64,000 nt of DNA from Okapia johnstoni (taxonomy: Eukaryota > Chordata > Mammalia > Artiodactyla > Giraffidae). The position numbers and the translations under genes are program-made. The stretch lies in contig CM044322.1 of assembly GCA_024291935.2 (NCBI GenBank), positions 27,217,405-27,281,404 on the forward strand, in the 5' to 3' direction. The notes beneath the pieces were generated by a model. That model was not told where the DNA came from. It made no database searches and saw only the letters and a program-made list of their open reading frames with translations. Shown here one piece after another: positions 55,601 to 64,000 of this stretch (positions are counted from its first letter, which is position 1; the number at the start of each line of letters is the position of its first letter).

Positions 55601-55909
55601 CATCTGCTGACCGGCCTCTGGAGCCAGCATGGGCTCATGCCAAGACCTGCTGACCAGCTGCCTGGTGGCGGCCTTGTCCTCCTCCTCAAAGCTGGGCCAG
55701 CTACTTCCTCTGGGAGCCAGCTGCCCCTCGAGAAGGGGTGAGGGTCCTGGGGGGCTGCTGCCACTGCTGTCCCTTTGGTCAGTGTCGCTAGATAAGGGTT
55801 CATCCCCAGAGGCCAGGCCGGCCTGCAGGAGGCCACACTCTTCAGCAGCAGCTGAAAACTCAGCCCAGTCCTGGTCGCTCAGCTGGACGCTGTACTGGAA
55901 GTTCTCCAT
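52646..55909 (-). CDS. PERM1: PERM1, PGC-1 and ERR induced regulator in muscle 1
   Basis: PERM1 is a striated-muscle protein induced by PGC-1 and ERR that promotes oxidative metabolism; it is reported both in the nucleus and at the mitochondrial outer membrane. The prediction is 816 residues; human is about 790. Exon 1 encodes residues 1-738, opening with MENFQYSVQLSDQDWAEFSA. Most of it is disordered, rich in Pro, Ser and Gly. Residues about 319-396 are a 13-residue tandem repeat (core QSTPAF..QPDEP). Conserved islands follow: KKKVRFSMA, the paired FAVTLPEAYDFFFCDTIEEE and CEFFFQDSQ, then ISIPEAYEHF. Exon 2 gives FATWAVRTSDLHAPDAWKT, and exon 3 gives LLANIGTISAIRYFRRQ, a hydrophobic stretch compatible with a C-terminal membrane anchor, then an SR-rich tail. 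The frame is intact. Confidence 0.94.
52646..55909 (-). other. PERM1: PERM1 coding exon map (3 exons)
   Basis: In transcript order: 53695-55909, 53018-53143, 52646-52755. The sum is 2451 bases, exactly 817 codons with the stop; both introns are GT-AG in phase 1. On the minus strand the bases just upstream of the start codon read CTGACCCAG then A then ATG, which looks like an acceptor, so at least one noncoding 5' exon is expected upstream. Confidence 0.9.
54722..54955 (-). repeat. PERM1: 39-bp coding minisatellite in PERM1, six units
   Basis: Six consecutive 39-bp units, each differing from the next at a few positions, encode 13-residue repeats with the core PQPDEPQSTPAF. Units start at 54722, 54761, 54800, 54839, 54878 and 54917 on the plus strand. 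A partial unit adjoins the lower end. Since 39 is divisible by 3, all reading frames stay open and give spurious repeat-bearing open frames on both strands. Confidence 0.92.
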
Positions 55910-56991
55910 TCTGGGTCAGCAGAGGCACGTGAGCCACAGACCAGGTTCTTCACAGACCCAGGCCCAGGGCCCCGGCCCGCACTCACTGCCACCACCCCAC
56001 CTGCCCCTTCGGGTTTCCCTGGCCCAGAGGCCAGCCCTCCATTTCCGTCCTGAAAGAGAGCAGAACAAACAGATTCCAAAGAGAAGCTGTGCTGCTTCAT
56101 GGAGTTGGAGCATCCAAACCTCCTGTTTCCCTGCTTCCGAATTGAGCACAAATGGTAATGTTACAAGGACACGTTGCTACAGTCCTGCATTCGAGTCAGT
56201 GAGGTTCATTAAAACACAGGGCTCCTCATCCCCAGGAGAAGTTTCCCTCCTCAAGGTGTGTGTTTTCTGTTCTGCTAAGGCAGCCTCCAGCTTTCCTGCA
56301 GAGCTGCTAGTACCAAGACCAACTTGATGCAACAAAGCCCATTTCAAGGACCACCCATTAGGGTTCAGTTCACCTGAGTGATAGTCCTGCACTGTCCCAA
56401 CGTGCCCCATGTGGCAGCTGGCCATGGGGGGAAGGGCCATGGTGTCCAGCAGGTGACCAGTCTTTAGGGATGACCTTCCACTAGCCTTGGCTGAGACAGG
56501 CTGCCAGGCTTCTTCTGAGCCTACCAAGGTCACACCAGTGCTGCCAGACCCCACTCAGGGGTCATCAGGGAGAGCCTGGCTCTGCCCCTGCCTGGGTAGG
56601 AGGTCCCAGAACAGAATGAGCCTCCTGGTTTCCACCGGCCCCCTAGGGCCACCGTCAGAGTCTGTGCCCCTGACCCAGACATGCCCAGCTGACAAAGCCC
56701 TCCTCCCTGTGTCTCACTGAACCAAGGCAGCCCTACTTGGTTTGGAGCCCCTAACCTCTCAGCCCCCGATGGGGGGCTGCCCTTTGGCCCTTGGTCAGGT
56801 ACCGCTGGACCCAAGGGGTGGGAGGCCACTGGCCAGACCAGTCCTGCGATGGAGGTGCCTTGAGACCAGGGCACCGTGGCTTCCTGACCCATTGCTCCTT
56901 GTCCTCCTCTCTGGTCCTAGGGAAGCCCCCTGTAGGGGCTGTCCCCTTTGGGACCCCTTAGGGTGGGAATGAGGGGCTGACAGTACTGTAC

Positions 56992-57165
56992 CTGGGACCC
57001 CACAGCCAGCCGGGGCAGCGGAGCTGGGCGTCCGAGCTGCCTGTCCCAGAGCGGCATGGTGCAGGGCTCACCGCACAGGCCCCACCCCCACTGCCAAAAA
57101 TACCACAGCCCCATGGTCACATGTCTCCTGCCAGACAGCAGAGTCCAGGCCACAAATAGATGGCA
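56992..57165 (-). promoter_or_regulatory. PERM1: Candidate PERM1 promoter and noncoding first exon
   Basis: On the minus strand a TATTTTTGG word (57095-57105) lies in GC-rich sequence, and a donor CCCAG|GTACAG follows at 56992/56991. The CTATTTGTGG word at 57151-57160 resembles a MEF2 core. A start about 30 bases after the TATA-like word and a first exon ending at 56992 would splice to the acceptor before the start codon. This is inference from motif spacing only. Confidence 0.25.
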
Positions 57166-57169
57166 TTTG

Positions 57170-58425
57170 AGGGGCTTCCAGCTACGTGAGGGATGCCTTC
57201 CTGGTCAGGTCAAATGCCGGTCAGAGAATGCTGACCAACAGTCTGGCCCGCAGGGGCCTCCCTTTCCCAAACTGAAGGCTACTTTGCAGTCCATCTTGGC
57301 TGAAGCCTGCTCTCTCCTCCTAAAGTGTTCCCACCCACTGTGAAAACTCAGACCCCTGCTCCTCCTGCCTCCTCACCTGCTGGCAGCCCCCCAAGACCAA
57401 TCCGAATGCTTCTGGGGCTTAGGGCTTTACCCTGACGCCTTTGGGGGATAGAGGGAGTGAGAAAGTGATGAACTGGGAAATGAGGGTCCCAGAATGTTCC
57501 TAGAGGTCATTTGGACATGGCCACCGCTGACCTGGGTCAGGGCTTGCACCTCCCTGGTCTGGCCCATCCCCCAGCAGTGTCGTGAACCTGCCTGGTTGGG
57601 CTTTCAGTAGAGCACCCACATGGGAGTGGCTGGGAGCGGTCAGAGAGAGCCAGTCACTCCTGCCAGCATCTCTCCTGACCTAGGCTCCTGCAGGCAGAGC
57701 CCAAGATAGGAGTGGCAAGCAGGTTGTCCCTCCAGGAACGGGGGTCTAGTGCTGCCACCCGCAGGTCACTAGGAGGAACTGGACAGGAGACTTGGCCTCT
57801 GGGAACAACAGCCCCTTGCAGGCACCACCCTGCTCAGGCCTCTGAGCACTTTTCCAAAATGTGTCCATCCTGAGAGGGGTGCCAGGAGGACCCTCTTTCA
57901 CTGTTGAGCTTGGTAGGATACATAGAGGGTGAGTGACTGGTCAGTAAGCACACAGCTAGTATGTGGCGAACCTGGGCCCTAAGGGCTCTGCTCAGAGCCA
58001 TCCTGCCCTCAAGGCTAGTGTTGCCTATCCCCAGGCAGGTACAGTAACACACACTCCTCCTGCTGGGGGACAGAGGAGAGAGTAAGGGGGTCGGACAATA
58101 AACATCTAGATGGATAAATGGGATCATTTCTGACAGCAATACGTCATAAGAAAAAGGACCTAGAGTGGAGAGGAGGGGACCCTCTGAGGAGGGTTTGCAG
58201 ATGGCTGGGAGAGATTGGGTGTGGGGCTACGAGGACTGAGGCTTTGAGTGAAGGAGACCAAAACACCCATGATGAACAAGGTCAGGTGCCATTCTCGGCT
58301 GCCCTGCCCACCCCAGGTGGGCAAGCCTGGCCCAAGGTGTTTCCTCATCACCGAGTATGGAGAAAACCCAGGTTACCCTCCTGTGTCTCTCCTGCAAGAC
58401 TGCTCACACAAAACACTGCTCTGTG
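57170..58425. other. Intergenic DNA upstream of PERM1
   Basis: No gene or exon was recognised. A MIR fragment on the minus strand is likely at 57850-58010. The remaining sequence is unique-looking and moderately GC rich. Confidence 0.5.
57850..58010 (-). repeat. MIR SINE relic
   Basis: On the plus strand the words GGGTGAGTGACTGGTCAGTA, ACACAGCTAGTATGTGGCGA and ACCTGGGCCC follow the order of the reverse complement of MIR (AAGTAACTTGCCC, ACACAGCTAGTAAGTGG). It is diverged. Confidence 0.55.
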
Positions 58426-58429
58426 CGGT

Positions 58430-58780
58430 GTCCCAAGGATGAAAGAACAGATAAAAAACCAAAGAGGGTCTTGGAATGCAGGAGCGGACAGGCCCTTATC
58501 ATCCTTTCCTCCCCCATGTAGTAACTATTAACGAATTTCAGATCCTCCTGAGGACCTAAAGGCTCCATTTGCCTCATCAAATCAGCAAATGATCCGCAAG
58601 ACCCCTATCCCGCTCGTTGAACCCTAGCTATAAAAATGGACTAAGGACCCCTGTTCAACATCAGCTCTCCCTTGAGCCGGCCCGCTGTTCTAACAGCATC
58701 TCCCACTCTAATAGACTTTATTCTCCTCTCATTCTGCCTCATGTCTGGAAATTCTTTTCCAACCCACGCACAGGCCATGA
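58430..58780 (+). mobile_element. Solo LTR, endogenous-retrovirus type
   Basis: The right part has the layout of a gammaretrovirus-like LTR from ruminants: a TATA-like GCTATAAAAATGG near 58630, a U-rich R region with TCTAATAGACTTTATTCTCC near 58708, and a U5 end near 58780 (ATGTCTGGAAATTC, then AGGCCATGACA). The polyadenylation hexamer is degraded to AATAGA. The left end at about 58430 (TGTCCC) is uncertain, and no clear target-site duplication was found. No internal retroviral genes are present. Confidence 0.5.
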
Positions 58781-59077
58781 CACTCTGGTCACCAAAAGTG
58801 GTGGGGGAGGTTCCTATGCCAGGCAATTTGATGACACCAGCTGGGTGTCCCACAGGTTAATTCAATTCTGATAGTATCGAGATTCTTGGGTCGGGGGCTC
58901 AGTCCCACAGACTGCCCTCAACTTCAAGTGCCAATGGCAAAGAGTGGTCCCCAAGTCACCCACCACTTCTGTCTAACTTGGCTACAAATCAGAGGTTCCC
59001 ATGACCCCCTGCCCCTTGCATTCAATTAATTTGCTAGAGGAGCTCACAGAACTCAGGGAAACCTTCACTAACGCTCA

Positions 59078-59286
59078 CTACTACTACTACTACTAAGTCG
59101 CTTCAGTTGTGTCCAATTCTGTGCTACCCCATAGACAGCAGCCCACCAGGCTCCGCCATCCCTGGGATTCTCCAGGCAAGAACACTGGAGTGGATTGCCA
59201 TTTCCTTCTCCAATGCATGAAAGTCAAAAGTGAAAGTGAAGTCTCTCAGTCGTGTCTGACTCTTTGCGACCCCATGGACTGCACTA
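59078..59286 (-). repeat. BovA2 SINE, minus strand
   Basis: The sequence starts with a (CTA)n tract and AAGTCGCTTCAGTTGTGTCC, then GGGATTCTCCAGGCAAGAAC, GGAGTGGATTGCCATTTCC and CAGTCGTGTCTGACTCTTTG, the reverse complement of the BovA2 dimer. BovA2 places the host among the bovids or close relatives. Confidence 0.9.
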
Positions 59287-59319
59287 GTTCATTATAAAAT
59301 TTGATGATTTGCTGAAGGA

Positions 59320-59397
59320 TAATCCCATGGACAGAGGAGTCTGGCGGGCTACAGTCCGTGGGGTCACAAAGAGTCGAACATGACGGAGGACACACAC
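59320..59397 (+). repeat. BovA SINE 3' fragment
   Basis: The words AATCCCATGGACAGAGGAGT, CTGGCGGGCTACAGTCC and GGGGTCACAAAGAGTCG match the 3' part of BovA elements in plus orientation, about 35 bases after the BovA2 copy on the other strand. Confidence 0.8.
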
Positions 59398-59849
59398 ATC
59401 TACACGATGAAGGATATGGATGAGGTCCAGATGGGGGATGGGCAGGACTGGGTGGCAGGGGGCAAGGACGCCTCCACGCGTCAGTGTGGGGTTTTGTGGA
59501 GGCTTCCTCATAAAGGAATAATCAGTTATTAGCCCCATTTTCAGATCCTCTCCCTTCTCAAGAGAATGGGGTTGGGGCTGAAAATTCGAAGCTTCTAATC
59601 AGAATTGGTCTTTCTGGTGACCAGCCCCTACAGGAGCCTCATTAGAACAAAAGATGGCCCTGTGCACTCAGAAGAAATTCCTAGGTTTTCAGGAGTTCTG
59701 CGCCGGAGCGGGGCAGACAGCAGGAGCCCTGCTGTCCGTGTTCCTGCCATCCCACCGTCCGCTCCCTGCTCCTCACCAGGCTCTGCACTCGGCGGCTGAG
59801 GCCCTATTGGTCGCTTCGCTGTGGAGGGAGGTCCCACTGCATCACTTCC

Positions 59850-60135
59850 TGTGGACGGATACGTGGGTCGTTTGCAGTTTGCAGCTATTACAAAGAGTGA
59901 TGCTATGAACATTCTGGAACCTTTCTCTTGGCAGTCTTGGAGTCATGTGGTCAGAGGTGTTTGTCCAGCTCTAGAGGACACTGCCCAACGGTTTCACGGG
60001 ATGGCTTTGCCTTTGCTCCAACATGTCTGCACCCACATCGCCTGGTAAAGTACTTTCCTTAATAATAAAGTTATTGGCCTTGACATCATCTTTAGTGAGG
60101 ACGTGTGTTTCTTCAGTGCTCCTGTCTTTTCCTAT
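59850..60135 (-). repeat. L1 relic, first part (interrupted by BovB)
   Basis: Words such as GTTTGCAGTTTGCAGCTATT, GATGCTATGAACATTCTGG and TTCTCTTGG then AGTTATTGGCCTTGACATC follow the order of the reverse complement of an old L1 3' region. The continuation appears after the BovB segment, at 61508-61670. Confidence 0.5.
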
Positions 60136-60137
60136 TG

Positions 60138-61503
60138 ATCAGCAAATTTGGAAAACTCAGCAGAGGCCACAGGACTGGAAAAGGTCAGTTTTCATTCCAA
60201 TCCCAAAGAAAGGCAATAACAAAAAATGTTCAAACTACCACACAATTGCACTCATCTCACACGCTAGCAAAGTAATGCTCAAAATTCTCCAAACTAGGCT
60301 TCAACAGTACACGAACTGAGAACTTCCAGATGTTCAAGCTGGATCTAGAAAAGGCAGAGGAACCAGAGATCAAATTGCCAACATCCATTGGATCAAAGAA
60401 AAACCAAGAAAATTCCAGAAAAACATCTACTGTTTCATTGACTACGTTAAAGCCTTTGACTGTGTGGATCACAACAAACCGGAAAATTCTTAGAAATGGG
60501 AATACCAGAACACCTGACCTGCCTCTTGCAAAACTTGTGTGCAGGTAAAGAAGCAACAATTAGAACTGGATATGGGACAACGGACTAGTCCAAATTGGGA
60601 AAGTAGTACATCAAAGTTGTATATTGTCACCCTGCTTATTTAACTTAAATGCAGAGTACATCATGCGGAATGCCAGGCTGGATGAAGCACAAGCTGGAAT
60701 CAAGAATGCTGGGAGAAATATCAATAACTTCAGATATGCAGATGACTCCACCCTTATGGCAGAAAGCAAAGAAGAACTAAAGAGCCTCTTGATGAAGGTG
60801 AAAGAAGAAGGTGAAAAAACTGGCTTAAAACTCAACATTCAAAAAACAAAGATCATGATATCCAGTTCCACCACTTAATGGCAAATAGATGGGGAGACAG
60901 TGGAAACAGCGAGAGACTTTATTGTCTTGGGCTCCAAAATCACTGCAGGTGGTGACTGCAGCTATGAAATTAAAAGATGCTTGCTCCTTAGAAGAAAAGT
61001 TATGACCAACTTAGACAGCATATGAAAAAGCAGAGACATTACTTTGCCAACAAAGATCCATCTAGTCAAAGCTATGGTTTTCCAGTAGTCATGTATGGAT
61101 GTGAGAGTTGGACCTTAAAGAAGCTGAGCACCAAAGAATTGATGCTTTTGAACTATGGTGTTGGAGAAGACTCTTGAGAGTTCCTTGGACTGCAAGGAGA
61201 TCCAACCAGTCCATCCTAAAGGAAATCAGTCTTGAATATTTATTGGAAGGACTGATGCTGAAGCTGAAGCTCCAAAACTTCGGCCACCTGATGGGAAGGG
61301 CCAACTCATTGGAAAAGACCCTGATACAGGGAAATATTGAAGGCAGGAGAAGGGGACGACAGAGGATGAGATGGTTGGATGGCATCACCAACTGGATGGA
61401 CATGAATTTGAGCAAGCTCTGGGAGGTGGTGATGGACAAGGAAGCCTGGTGTGCTGTAGTCCATGGAATTGCAAAGAGTCAGATACAACTGAGCAACTGA
61501 ACA
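60138..61503 (+). mobile_element. BovB (RTE) LINE 3' segment, copy 1
   Basis: This is a 5'-truncated BovB non-LTR retrotransposon covering the end of the reverse-transcriptase ORF and the 3' end. The YADD catalytic box is at 60735-60746 (NFRYADDSTLMAESKEE), followed by TGLKLNIQKTKIMIS. The distal part gives [18 protein letters not shown] and ends near CTGAGCAACTGAAC. Stops and frameshifts break the ORF into several pieces, so it is inactive. It appears to sit inside an L1 relic. Confidence 0.92.
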
Positions 61504-61507
61504 ACAA

Positions 61508-61670
61508 TTTTAAAGTAGTCGAAGTTATCAACAATTTCCTTTATGCTTATCACTGTTTCTGTCTTTTTACAGAACTCTTTGCCTGCCCCCCAAAATCATG
61601 AAGATTTCACAATGTCCGTGCACATTTTTAAAGCTCCATCATTTCACCTCTCTCACAGGGAATACAGCCT
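61508..61670 (-). repeat. L1 relic, second part
   Basis: The words CAGAACTCTTTGCCTGCCCC, AAAATCATGAAGATTTCAC and CATCATTTCACCTCTC match a further section of the same L1 region and orientation as 59850-60135. This supports a BovB insertion into an existing L1. Confidence 0.5.
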
Positions 61671-61776
61671 GCGTAGTCTCATATCAGTGGGCAGTGGGTG
61701 ATGGAGGTTCTGTCACAATTTTGTTTCCAGATGGGCACCAGTTGGCCCAGCACCACGTCAGGACTCCATGACCCAG

Positions 61777-61816
<40 letters not shown>

Positions 61817-61820
61817 GTGT
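61777..61820 (+). repeat. (GT)n microsatellite
   Basis: About 20 GT dinucleotides with one GC interruption near the end, followed at about 61842 by a run of ten C residues. It is likely to vary in length between individuals. Confidence 0.9.
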
Positions 61821-62158
61821 CTACAGAAGCACAGCAGTGGAGCCCCCCCCCCCATGGGATCCACACAATAAGGAGGTTTGGAGGGTTTGGGGCAGGAGTT
61901 TTTCAACAGTTACCATGACTGCCCTGGGAGATAGTAAGGTTCTGCCGGGAGGCAGAGGTGCCTGGTTCCTGTGGCTGAAATTATCCGAAGTGTTCCCTTC
62001 CATTCCCCCTCCTCAATCATGGGCCTCCTTGTGGGAAGGGCTCTGGAGAACTTGGGCATGTGCGCACTTCTGAAGCAGGGGGCCTTAGGTCTCCGGGGAT
62101 ACCAGCAAGGAGTACGGAGAATGGGGCTGGCTGGTACGCTGCCAACGGTACCGCCGAC

Positions 62159-62176
62159 TGCCACCAGAGGGCGCGC
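62159..62176 (+). promoter_or_regulatory. CTCF-type motif
   Basis: TGCCACCAGAGGGCGCGC matches the CTCF core CCASYAGRKGGCRS at every position over 62161-62174. It sits in a non-repetitive island of about 550 bp between the two BovB copies, upstream of PERM1. A second, weaker GGGGGGCGCTAG word lies at about 62249-62260. Confidence 0.55.
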
Positions 62177-62261
62177 GGGCTCACCGAAAGTCGACCTAGT
62201 GCACGGTTTCGGGCCCTGGTTGGGTGGAGGGTAAGGGAATATTTGAGGGGGGGGCGCTAGA

Positions 62262-63890
62262 CGTAATGGAAGCAGAAGATATTAAGAAGAGGTGGCAAGA
62301 ATACACAGAAGAACTATATAAAAAAGATGTTAATGACGCAAATAACCTTGATGGTGTGATACTCACCTAGAGCCTGACATCCTGGTGTAGGAAGTCAAGG
62401 GGGTCTTAGGAAGCATTGCTACAAAGAAAGCGAGTGGAGGTGATGAAATTCCAGCTGAGCTATTTCAAATTCAAAAGATGATGCTGTTAAAGTGCTGCGC
62501 TCAATATACCAGCAAATTGGAAAACTCAGCAGTGGCCACAGGACTGGAAAAGGTCAGTTTTCATTCCAATCCTAAAGAAAGGCAATAAAAAAGAATGTTC
62601 AAACTCCACACAATTGCACTCATTTCACACGCTAGCAAAGTAATGCTCAAAATTCTCCAAGCTAGGCTTCAACAGTACATGAACTGAGAACTCCCAGATG
62701 TTCAAGCTGGATCTAGAAAAGGCAAAGAAACCAGAGATCAAGTTGCCAATATCCATTGGATCAAAGGAAAAGCAAGAGAGTTCCAGAAAAACATCTACTT
62801 CTGCTTCATTGACTACGCTAAAGTCTTTGACTGTGGATCACAACAAACTGGAAAATTCTTGAAGAGATGTGAATACCAGACCACCTGACCTGCCTCCCGA
62901 GTAACCTGTATGCAGGTAAAGAAGCAACAGTTAGAACCAGACATGGAACAACGGACTGGTTCCAAATTGGGAAAGTAGTATGTCAAAGTTGTATATTGTC
63001 ACCCTGCTTATTTAACTTATATGCAGAGTATTTCATGTGAAATGCCAGGCTGGATGAAGCACAAGCTGGAATCAAGAATGCTGGGAGAAATATCAATAAC
63101 TTCAGATATGCAGATGACTCCACCCTTATGGCAGAAAGCAAAGAAGAACTAAAGAGCCTCTTGATGAAGGTGAAAGAAGAAGGAGAAAAAACTGGCTTAA
63201 AACTCAACATTCAAAAAACAAAGATCATGATATCCAGTTCCATCCCTTAATGGCAAGATGAGGAGACAATGGAAACAGCGAGAGACTTTATTGTCTTGGG
63301 CTCCAAAATCACTGCAGATGGTGACTGCAGCTATGAAATTAAAAGATGTTTGCTCCTTGGAAGAAAAGCTATGACCAACCTAGACAGCATATGAAAAAGC
63401 AGAGACATTACTTTGCCGACAAAGATCCGTCTAGTCAAAGCTATGGTTTTCCAGTAGTCATGTATGGAGGTGAGAGTTGGACCTTAAAGAAGCTGAGCGC
63501 CAAAGAATTGACACTTTTGAACTATGGTGTTGGAGAAGATTCTTGAGAATCCCTTGGATTGCAAGGAGATCCAACCAGTCCATCCTAAAGGAAATCAATC
63601 CTGAATATTCATTGGAAGGACTGATGCTGAAGCTGAAGCTCCAATACTTTGGCCACCTGATGCGAAGAACGGACTCATCAGAAAAGACACTGATGCTGGG
63701 AAAGATTGAAGCCGGAAGGAGAAGGAGATGACAGAGGATGAGATGGTTGGATAGCATCACCGACTCAATGGACATGAGTTTGAGTAAGCTCCAGAAGTTG
63801 GTGATGGACAGGGAAGCTTGGAATGCTGCAGTCCATGGGGCTGCAAAGAGTAGGACACAACTGAGCAACTGAAATGAACTGAACTGAAAG
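62262..63890 (+). mobile_element. BovB (RTE) LINE 3' segment, copy 2
   Basis: It is longer at its 5' side than copy 1, starting near ATATTAAGAAGAGGTGGCAA, and runs to CTGAGCAACTGAAATG at the 3' end. The YADD box is at 63107-63118. The reverse-transcriptase ORF is broken by several stops and frameshifts, including one just before the conserved NARLDEAQAGIKNAG. It shares with copy 1 several small deviations from the usual family sequence. Inactive. Confidence 0.92.
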
Positions 63891-63914
63891 TCAAAGAAAC
63901 AGATCCAATATGAA

Positions 63915-64000
63915 GTCTAAATTTGCTCTTCCCTGTAGCAGTTGCATCTCATGGGCTTGGTTACCTGGAGGCATGTGGAATCTTCCTGGACCAGGGATTG
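63915..64000 (-). repeat. CHR-type SINE fragment cut by the window edge
   Basis: GCATGTGGAATCTTCCTGGA followed by CCAGGGATTG is the reverse complement of the tRNA-derived SINE region that also occurs at 13280-13310. The element continues beyond the window. Confidence 0.65.

Larger units (their letters stand above)
58860..59715 (+). repeat. Old LTR-like repeat, split by BovA2 sequence
   Basis: The left part (about 58860-59075: AACTTGGCTACAAATCAGAG, TTTGCTAGAGGAGCTCACAG, AACTCAGGGAAACC) and the right part (about 59400-59715: GAGGCTTCCTCATAAAGGAA, GGGGCTGAAAATTCGAAGC, TTGGTCTTTCTGGTGACCAG, CCTAGGTTTTCAGGAG) belong to one known type of old mammalian LTR-like repeat. BovA2 sequence interrupts them at 59078-59395. 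I do not name the family with confidence. Confidence 0.5.

Noticed and set aside
55045..55836. A 263-codon minus-strand open frame inside PERM1 exon 1, and similar plus-strand frames
   Set aside because: Alternative frames of the same GC-rich exon with no recognisable domains.
60624..60878. Reverse-transcriptase protein gene
   Set aside because: It is a fragment of a 5'-truncated, frame-broken BovB LINE and not an independent gene.

Overview
The window is nuclear DNA from a ruminant, most likely a bovid. The evidence is intron-rich mammalian genes with CpG-island promoters, BovB (RTE) LINE 3' segments, BovA2 and Bov-tA SINEs and a tRNA-Glu-derived CHR-type SINE, on top of older mammalian MIR, L2, L1 and hAT relics. 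Gene content and order match the mammalian block SAMD11-NOC2L-KLHL17-PLEKHN1-PERM1 (human 1p36.33, expected on cattle chromosome 16). Genes were recognised from translated exons; splice phases were summed exon by exon as a check.

Layout. 1-3.8 kb: upstream intergenic DNA with a CpG island at about 0.9-1.3 kb. 4.37-24.1 kb (+): SAMD11, a SAND plus SAM chromatin-type protein, 14 coding exons. 24.26-35.97 kb (-): NOC2L, 19 coding exons, intact, 748 codons, tail-to-tail with SAMD11. 37.54-43.16 kb (+): KLHL17 (actinfilin), BTB-BACK-Kelch, 12 coding exons, 643 codons, head-to-head with NOC2L. 44.02-51.2 kb (+): PLEKHN1, 16 coding exons, 615 codons. 52.65-55.91 kb (-): PERM1, 3 coding exons, 816 codons, tail-to-tail with PLEKHN1. 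57-64 kb: repeat-rich intergenic DNA, with a solo LTR of endogenous-retrovirus type, an older LTR-like repeat, BovA2 SINEs, an L1 relic and two BovB segments flanking a small island that carries a strong CTCF-type motif.

The genes are not an operon and share no pathway. SAMD11 is a nuclear developmental and retinal regulator; NOC2L is a nucleolar ribosome-assembly and p53/histone-acetylation regulator; KLHL17 is a Cullin-3 adaptor; PLEKHN1 is a lipid-binding PH protein; PERM1 is a muscle mitochondrial regulator. The two convergent pairs leave little room between stop codons, so 3' UTR overlap is likely.

Most notable observations: an exact 90-bp in-frame tandem duplication that copies the acceptor of the exon opening the SAMD11 SAM domain; a one-base frame disruption in a G/C homopolymer tract of SAMD11 exon 11; a GC-AG intron in KLHL17 with a decoy GT donor 18 nt downstream that is also in frame; a 39-bp coding minisatellite in PERM1; clusters of homeodomain and OTX/CRX-type sites in GC-rich SAMD11 introns; and the CTCF-type site between the two BovB copies. 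I found no wholly new biological system; the window is a well-populated stretch of ordinary mammalian genes with several unusual local features.
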